Positions 58,060 to 64,000 of a DNA stretch of 64,000 nt are shown here, one piece after another; position 1 is the stretch's first letter; each line of letters starts with the position of its first letter. A program made the position numbers and the translations under genes. The stretch lies in the NCBI GenBank assembly GCA_029891345.1, contig CM057009.1, positions 228,957,120 through 229,021,119 on the forward strand, read 5' to 3'. The notes beneath the pieces are model-generated. The model searched no databases. It was not told the origin of the DNA and was given only the letters and a program-made list of their open reading frames with translations. This stretch comes from Dryococelus australis. Lineage: Eukaryota > Arthropoda > Insecta > Phasmatodea > Phasmatidae.

Positions 58060-58440
58060 ATATGTCCTTTGAGGTATAAATGAGGTATTATTGAGGAATG
58101 AGGAATGGTTTTAAGGAATGAGAAAAGATTTTTGATAAATGAGAAATGATTTTAAGTAATAATAAACTGTCAAACAGCCTATAATGTATAACCAGTATTA
58201 AAATTTTTTGGTATCTATGTTTGTGAAACATCCTATACTTATTTGTCTTATGATATTTGAAGCAATCTGTATTAATAATGATTTGGTATCTATTTTTGAG
58301 AAATGCCTTATACTTACTGATGCTATGAATTTTGAAACAACTTGTGTTTGCTTCTTAAAATTCTGTAATTATTTTGAAACCTCTTATATTAAAATTATTT
58401 GCTATTTGTGAAAAAAACCATATACTAGTCTTCGTAAAAG
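58060..58440 (+). repeat. two adjacent degenerate tandem repeats
   Basis: 58,080-58,160 repeats GAGGAATGAGGAATGG/GAGAAATGATTTTAAG-type units. 58,200-58,440 repeats a ~75-bp unit with TTTGGTATCTATxTTTGxGA, CTTATACTTA and ATTTTGAAACAA words about three times. Confidence 0.5.
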
Positions 58441-59435
58441 CATTTGCCATTTTCAAAGATATCCTGTAGTTTCTTTATTTTGTCAATAAAATATGTTGTA
58501 AAATGAATTCATTTGTACATTTATTCACCTCTCCCATTTAAAAACTGTGAAATGCATTTGTATTCCTAAAAAAGAAATTATTTTACCTAGGTTCTTAAAA
58601 TGTCTCAACAGAGAGATTCTTAAATTAAATTCTTAAACAAAATGTGTTTGGTTTCTATCAAAAAACAAACTATGTTCTTAGTAATGAAAAAGCTGGAGGA
58701 TTAGTCCTGGAAGCAAACACTCTAACTGCTTATATATTGACAAAGTTATTCATTTCCATAACTAACTTTGTAATATACCAAAGTATTTATTGCTTGTTGA
58801 ACCCTATTGTTATTTGCTTTAAAGAAATAAATGCTTTTTTTTCTTGTATTTCAGAAGTAACATATATAGTCAGCATACCAGACATGCTCACAATCGTTGA
58901 AGACATTATCCAGAAATATGTGTGCTAGCGATGAAAATATGATTTTGTTCAAGCTGAGAGCATAGCCTCCTAAATAGCAATTTTTGACCAGGTCGGAAGA
59001 CAATGTTCCATGACACACAATGTCCGTGGACAACCAGCCCCGAATAGCTAACACCATTCCTCCCGATCGCTTCTCAAACTTTTGTCCACAGGCATGAACC
59101 TTCAGAGACTAAACGACCAATGACTTTGCCACCATGACATGAAAAATTTTCACTGCTACTTTGGAACTCGTTCAGGCGACATTCGAATAGCAATGCTGAG
59201 CATGTTTCCCCAAATCTTCACACAGCTCACCTTGTCACTTTGTCAGCGACAACACCATTATGCACAGTTCTATCACATACACATAGACTATTTACATAAA
59301 CACATATTAAAATTACCGAATAATACTTAAATATACACCAATTTATAATCTAAATTACAATATAATTAATATTACACATAAATAGTTTATTCATTTCACC
59401 AACCTTCGTATCAAAGTTGAATTGTGCTATAGTTT
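58441..59435. other. no gene recognised
   Basis: AT-rich DNA. A 94-codon frame at 58,644-58,928 lacks any recognisable motif; 58,960-59,120 is less AT-rich. Confidence 0.35.
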
Positions 59436-59439
59436 GGAG

Positions 59440-59545
59440 GTTCTGGGTTCCAACCTTGGGTAAATCATGGATGATTGTAATCTAGTTTAAAGGTTCTGGG
59501 TTCGAATCCTGGGTAAGTCATAGATGCTTATAACCTAGTTAGAAA
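59440..59545 (+). repeat. tandem ~61-bp repeat with pol III B-box words
   Basis: GGTTCTGGGTTCCAACCTTG and GGTTCTGGGTTCGAATCCTG occur at about 59,440 and 59,500, each followed by GGTAAxTCATxGATG. The second is a perfect B box (GGTTCGAATCC). No A box lies upstream, so these are duplicated tRNA 3' halves or SINE pieces. Confidence 0.6.
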
Positions 59546-59989
59546 TTTAGTAACGTTATAAACCATTAAAATAATAGTCTTTACGATGTCACTTACATAT
59601 GGAATGTTTCATGGTAATTAAAAATATATAATTAAAAGATATTCAAAATAGAAATTCGTTCGTTCCAATCATAGTAAAAATGCATTACATTCTGGTTTCA
59701 AATAAATTGTATTGCAAAAACAAGTCGTTCTTTGTTTACAAAATCGTCAGTATAATGGTAATTCAAATTAAATGTATACTCTAATACAGAATAAATATGC
59801 ATATTTCACATAAAATTTCAAAGTGTGCATGCTAAGTTCAAAAATTCCCCCAATCGTAAAAAAAAAACTTTTAATTTTGTAAATATTTGTGTGCAATTCT
59901 ATTTAAAATGTATTTAAAATACGTTATTTCTCCAAATAAAATACACTTCAGTCGAATAGCAATGTAGAAATTACAAGAGAAGGGAGGGT

Positions 59990-60180
59990 GCCGAGGGTAT
60001 AAATACAGCTCCATGTGCCATCGCTGCCATTTGTTGATCTACTGCTGAGGGAGCTGTTCCTCCCCTCGCTACTGTGCGCATGTCTACCATCCTCTCTGTG
60101 ATCAGGTTTCCGCTGCTGCTACATCTCACCACCCACTGTCTGCCTCCACAACAGGTGGGTGCCAGTGGGTTGACTCGCTT
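59990..60180 (+). promoter_or_regulatory. GC island with TATA box, possible core promoter
   Basis: GGGTATAAATAC at 59,995-60,006 lies at the start of a 190-bp GC-rich island. A donor-like CAACAG|GTGGGT is at about 60,155. A promoter of a host gene or of a retroelement are both possible. No downstream coding sequence is recognised. Confidence 0.25.
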
Positions 60181-60279
60181 GTGCTTGGTCCAGCGAATTA
60201 CTCTGATAAACCATTTCCCCATGTATTTGCAAAACACACATTCAAATATTACCAACAACCATACATTCTACCATAGTCA

Positions 60280-60800
60280 ATGATCCAACCTTAACGAAAT
60301 TGCATACCAATAGACCATATCACCAAACCATCATTTCAAATGTTCCAGCAGAAAAACATTAAAACCGTCATTATTTACAATCCATGTGGCGATATACAAC
60401 ACATTTGCACAAACCATATTATCCATTAGCAATTCCCTTAGCTTCAAGCATTTCCAGTAAAACTAACATACCATAGAGAAACTATATATTAACCCTCGAT
60501 ACATTCATTATGACTACCACCCACCGAAAAAAATGTGTAACTCGTAATATGTGAGTTCATGTCATAATCACTGCTAAAATATCATGCAAAACATCGTTTT
60601 CAAAATATTATGCCAGACAATCATTCTAACTTGTAATAAGTTACCTAAAATACCTTAACAGAACATAACAACACTTAATATCAACAATCCAATCCATTAG
60701 ACCATATCAGTTATACCAAGCACACTCCTTCTTACTATCAATGACAACAAAACAACCATATAAGCATTCCTATAAAATATTTGCAGTGAATTTGTCACAT
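60280..60800 (+). repeat. AC-rich dispersed repeat
   Basis: Same-orientation partner of 49,780-50,270. Ends where the palindrome's microsatellite begins. Confidence 0.45.
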
Positions 60801-60807
60801 AAACAAT

Positions 60808-61262
60808 ATCACCATATCATCACACCATTGTATCATCATAGCACCATCATATCTTATCACCATCATATCATCATATCATCATCATATCGTCATCACATTA
60901 TCATATCATCATGTCATTAAAATATCATCATTATACCATAATATCATAATAACTACATCACATGATCATCATCTCATAATATCATCGAAATAATTTCACA
61001 TCATTATCATATCACCATATCAACATCATATCATCATCACATCATCATAACATATCATCATATCATTGAATCAACATCATCATATCATATACTATGTTGT
61101 CATCATAACATAATCACATCACCATATCATAATCATATCATCAGCATATCATCACATCAACATATCATCACAGCATAATTTCATATCATTTTCACACATC
61201 ACATCATCATTATAACATTATGATCAAATCGTCTCATCATCATCACCATCATCATTATCATG
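60808..61262 (+). repeat. (ATC)/(ATCATATC) microsatellite, left arm
   Basis: Degenerate CATCATATCATCATCACATC repeats, about 450 bp. Confidence 0.85.
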
Positions 61263-61731
61263 CTGTAGTCTTATACTTCACCTTGAATCAGATACAATCT
61301 CAAACACCCAATATATAGTGAAAGAAATTCTACTGAAGGTGGATGTCATATTCCATCTCACATTAATTAATATAGGTTTTCCTTCCTTTATTAAAAGATT
61401 ACTCTTTACTGGAAAAACAATTTCTTCAAAATAGCCTTGTTTTCCTCTTCTAATTACCAGTTAATTTGCCAGAGAAGTCCATCTCAGTAACTACACCAAA
61501 CATATTTACACATATATTTTATGTACTCATATACTCAAAGCTTATAATTTTTATATATATCAAGACATTGCAAACAGCAGGAAGAAAAAAAAATTTCATT
61601 TGATGATAAAATGAATAAAGACAATTGTCTTATATTCACTTTATAAATATTTCACACACTTGTAAAAAAATGCATTATATTATATACACTCAAACACATT
61701 CTCCATTCAACAAAAAATATTTACTCTAGTT

Positions 61732-62160
61732 TTATAGGCCTTTTCCTGCTGTGAGTACTGAAGGTAGCATTATTCGCATATATAGCATTGCAGGTACCAC
61801 ATGTGTAGATCTTACAGCTGATGGCAAATTGACAGTTACTATACTCATTTTGTATGTCACTAGACCTAGTCGCAAATGTCTTGCTGCAATACTTGCATTA
61901 AATTCCCGATGAACAAAAATTATTACCTTTATACATAATTTATTCAGTCCAGGATACAAGTCATTCCACTGAGATAAGTGCAACACTGTTTTTACCCATA
62001 GTGATATCCTTAATAGGCATAAGAAGTGTAAAGGAAATAATTGTTGTTCTTGGAATTCGGGTGCAAGTATTTCAGCAAGACATTCGCGACTCGGTCCAGC
62101 ACCAGACAACATGAAGATGGTAACTGTCCATTTGCCATCAGCTACAATACCTACACACAT
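61732..62160 (-). CDS. 142-codon ORF spanning the palindrome centre
   Basis: An ATG at 62,160 starts an uninterrupted frame to 61,732, crossing from the right arm through the centre into the left arm. Its first third (IVADGKWTVTIFML, GPSRECLAEILAP) is mirrored by the plus-strand frame of the left arm (LTADGKLTVTILIL, RPSRKCLAAILAL). The same reading frame is thus kept in both arms, a hint of former coding sequence. The middle (HFLCLLRISLWVKTVLHLSQ) is hydrophobic. The C-terminal third is antisense to the mirrored copy and so unlikely to be real protein. No family is recognised. Confidence 0.3.
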   Translation of the reverse strand: MCVGIVADGKWTVTIFMLSGAGPSRECLAEILAPEFQEQQLFPLHFLCLLRISLWVKTVLHLSQWNDLYPGLNKLCIKVIIFVHREFNASIAARHLRLGLVTYKMSIVTVNLPSAVRSTHVVPAMLYMRIMLPSVLTAGKGL

Positions 62161-62566
62161 GTGATAACTACAATGTTATCTATGCACATAAAGCTACCTT
62201 GAGTGCTCAATGCAGGAAAAGGTCTATAAAGCTAGAGTAAGTATTTTTATTGAATGGAGAATATATTGGAATGTACGGAATAGAATGTATTTTTGACTAG
62301 TGAGTGATATAAAGATAAAGCGTATAGAAGATTAATGTTTTTTTATACATTTTTATTTCTTGTTGTAGCAATGAATACACAAAACATTTGCAAGCATCGA
62401 GATTATAAGATCATTAAATATATGTATATATGTGTTTGTTCTAGTTATAGAGATGGACTTCTCTGGCAATTTAGATGGTAAATAGAAGAGACATACTAGA
62501 CTTATTAATGATATTATATTGCCAGTAAAGAGTCATCTGTGATTAAAAGAAGGAAAATCTTTATTA

Positions 62567-62968
62567 AAGGCTTTTCATGATAAAGTGAGCACTTTATAAA
62601 TAAATCATTAAAAAACACTGATCCTACTTGCATATATTGTAATGGGCACATTGAGTGTCATGCACCCAGTAAAGTTGGTAACAATGGAGGGGAAGTAGTT
62701 CCATATCTTAATGTTGAATAAAATGTTTTAGGTAACCATTTGTGATAACCTAATTGTTTCTTTCGCTTTCTGTTTATTTTAGCACGTCGTAGTGTCAAAT
62801 GAACAGTTTTGTATAATATTCACTTTCCTAATTATTTCAGTTTCACTTGACCGATGCATGAATAAAGTGATGAGGCTAATTGCAATGTTAATTTTACATA
62901 AGGTGGAAGACTACACAACTTGCATACAAGTAGATCCTAAGCAAGGGTCTCAAAAGTTATGAACCTTT
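62567..62968. mobile_element. MITE family A, copy in the palindrome's right arm
   Basis: The left end is AAAGGCTTTTCATGATAAAG and the body matches 8,706-9,129 (TTTCACTTGACCGATGCAT, ATAAAGTGA). The right terminal repeat is degraded (CAAAAGTTATGAACCTT). The left palindrome arm has only about 50 bp at the corresponding place (61,336-61,385), beginning AAGGTGGATGTCAT, so it may hold a deletion remnant rather than an empty site. Confidence 0.7.
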
Positions 62969-63034
62969 ACTAGTGATTACTTTGACACTATATTCGGTGT
63001 TTGAGATTGCATCTGATTGAAGAAGTATAAGTCT

Positions 63035-63345
63035 ACATGATATTGATGATGGTGATGATTATGTGATGTGATGATATGAGGATGATGAATTTATGATGTT
63101 AATGTAATGATGTTATGTTGATATGATGATCATGTGATGATAATAGGGTTAAGTGATCATGTTATGATGATGTGATGATATGATGATCATTTGATGATGA
63201 TATGCTGATCATCTGATGTTATGATGATATGAAGATGATGTGATGATATGATGAGATGATGTTATGATCATGTGATTTTATAAAGATATTATATTATGTG
63301 ATATGATGTGCTATGATGTGATGATGCTGATACAATTTGATGATA
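63035..63345 (+). repeat. (GAT)/(GATATGAT) microsatellite, right arm
   Basis: Reverse complement of the left-arm microsatellite, about 310 bp. Confidence 0.85.
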
Positions 63346-63355
63346 TTGTTGTGTT

Positions 63356-64000
63356 TTGCCTGTAGGCTAACCAAACATCTTTGGGTGCGTAACTCAAGAA
63401 TGGAAGGCGATACAACATTATTTCACTGCGTCATTTACTTTAATATAATTGCTCATGTAATTTACAATATGTTTAATACATCACTTTACAACATGTTAAT
63501 AAATATTATGTTAAAACCTGGGGAGTTCAATATAACTATTATTAAACTACTGAATTACTTTAAGTTTAGCCAGGTAATTATCTAAATTCTTTGATCCCTA
63601 CATGAGCCACTGGAATGATATCACTTTGTCTGTGGCCGAAGGCTGCTTCACATCTCGGCTACGACGGTTCACAATAGGCCCTGCGTCGTTCCATCTCCTT
63701 GGTTGGTGGCTGGCGCAGGAATAACCAGCTTTGTGGTGCTGGCGGCCTTTGAGTATTCACACACGGTTTACTAACTATGATGTTTTCCAAACCTCTTACT
63801 GTTCGAGGCCTCGCCCTGAATACTGTCGTTTGTCGCCTCTGTGTGGGGTGTGTCCCTGGTAAGTGTTTAATATATTTCTTGTGTACATCGCAACATCACC
63901 CTCCCACTTTAATGAGAGCTGGTTTCTCAGCTCTGGAACAAGTGTATGCCGATGTCATGCAATAGACTGGGTCCTTATGGTCCACATTTGCTTCTTGACA
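63356..64000. other. no gene recognised
   Basis: 63,600-63,870 is GC-richer with a donor-like CTGGTAAGTG at 63,857-63,866 and an ATG frame (63,777-63,965) without recognisable domains. The window ends here, so a gene continuing beyond cannot be excluded. Confidence 0.3.

Larger units (their letters stand above)
60800..63355. repeat. large palindrome, arms ~1.1 kb, centre near 61,975
   Basis: From the outside in, the arms pair as follows: microsatellite 60,808-61,262 with 63,035-63,345; 61,270-61,350 with 62,990-63,035 (AGACTTATACTT/AGTCTTATACTT, CAATCTCAAACACC); 61,380-61,560 with 62,380-62,575 (TTGCCAGAGAAGTCCATCTC); 61,690-61,735 with 62,222-62,265; 61,740-61,785 with 62,175-62,215; and 61,785-61,895 with 62,055-62,165 (CTGATGGCAAAT, GCAAATGTCTTGCTG/GCGAATGTCTTGCTG). 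The centre is about 150 bp. Divergence is visible but low. The right arm carries an extra family A MITE (62,567-62,968). Confidence 0.8.

Noticed and set aside
60808-61262. CRISPR-like array (regular ATCATATC spacing)
   Set aside because: Simple microsatellite without conserved repeat/spacer structure, in animal DNA.

Overview
The window is nuclear DNA of an animal, most likely an arthropod and probably an insect with a large, repeat-rich genome. It is AT-rich, no open reading frame exceeds about 425 codons, and almost every recognisable coding piece belongs to a decayed mobile element or an integrated virus. tRNA-derived SINEs, foldback elements, LTR elements, microsatellites and a Polinton/Maverick-type DNA virus occur together. 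I found no intact host gene, no rRNA and no functional tRNA. The host assignment is an inference from element types, not from a marker gene.

Layout. 1-7 kb: end of a MITE (family A), an LTR fragment, a ~2 kb dispersed repeat with a purine-rich tract, a small hairpin element and several SINE copies on both strands. 7.4-9.7 kb: left arm of a long inverted repeat whose partner is at 26.4-28.3 kb, with a family A MITE in the left arm only. 9.95-24.2 kb: Ty3/Gypsy-type remnants on the minus strand (RT at 14.1-15.1 kb, protease/gag at 17.0-19.4 kb, a second gag at 20.7-22.9 kb behind a candidate LTR at 23.65-24.18 kb) plus two plus-strand solo-LTR-like repeats. 28.6-30.9 kb: second copy of the ~2 kb dispersed repeat. 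31.7-37 kb: a ~0.95 kb direct repeat (partner at 50.3 kb), AC-rich sequence, a 338-bp tandem duplication, a SINE and a GC-rich minisatellite.

38.4-47.9 kb: the main find, a decayed Polinton/Maverick (adintovirus-like) element. In order it has a major capsid remnant (minus); then on the plus strand a capsid-associated protein with a phospholipase A2-like domain, a small hydrophobic pX-like protein, an adenovirus-type cysteine protease, a fibre-like repeat protein and a retroviral-type integrase; then one BRO-N gene and a second BRO-N fragment (minus); then small early-type genes including a zinc-ribbon tandem; and finally the N-terminal part of the protein-primed DNA polymerase, cut off near 47.89 kb. 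Capsid, maturation, integration and replication modules are all represented, and all the large ones are broken by stops or frameshifts. Two direct copies of another foldback element (family B) lie just outside it.

49-64 kb: more AC-rich repeats, a degenerate tandem array (53.1-55.6 kb), a zinc-finger pseudogene (57.3 kb), tandem B-box repeats, a GC island with a TATA box, and a ~2.5 kb palindrome (60.8-63.35 kb). Its two arms encode the same peptide frame, and a family A MITE sits in one arm only.
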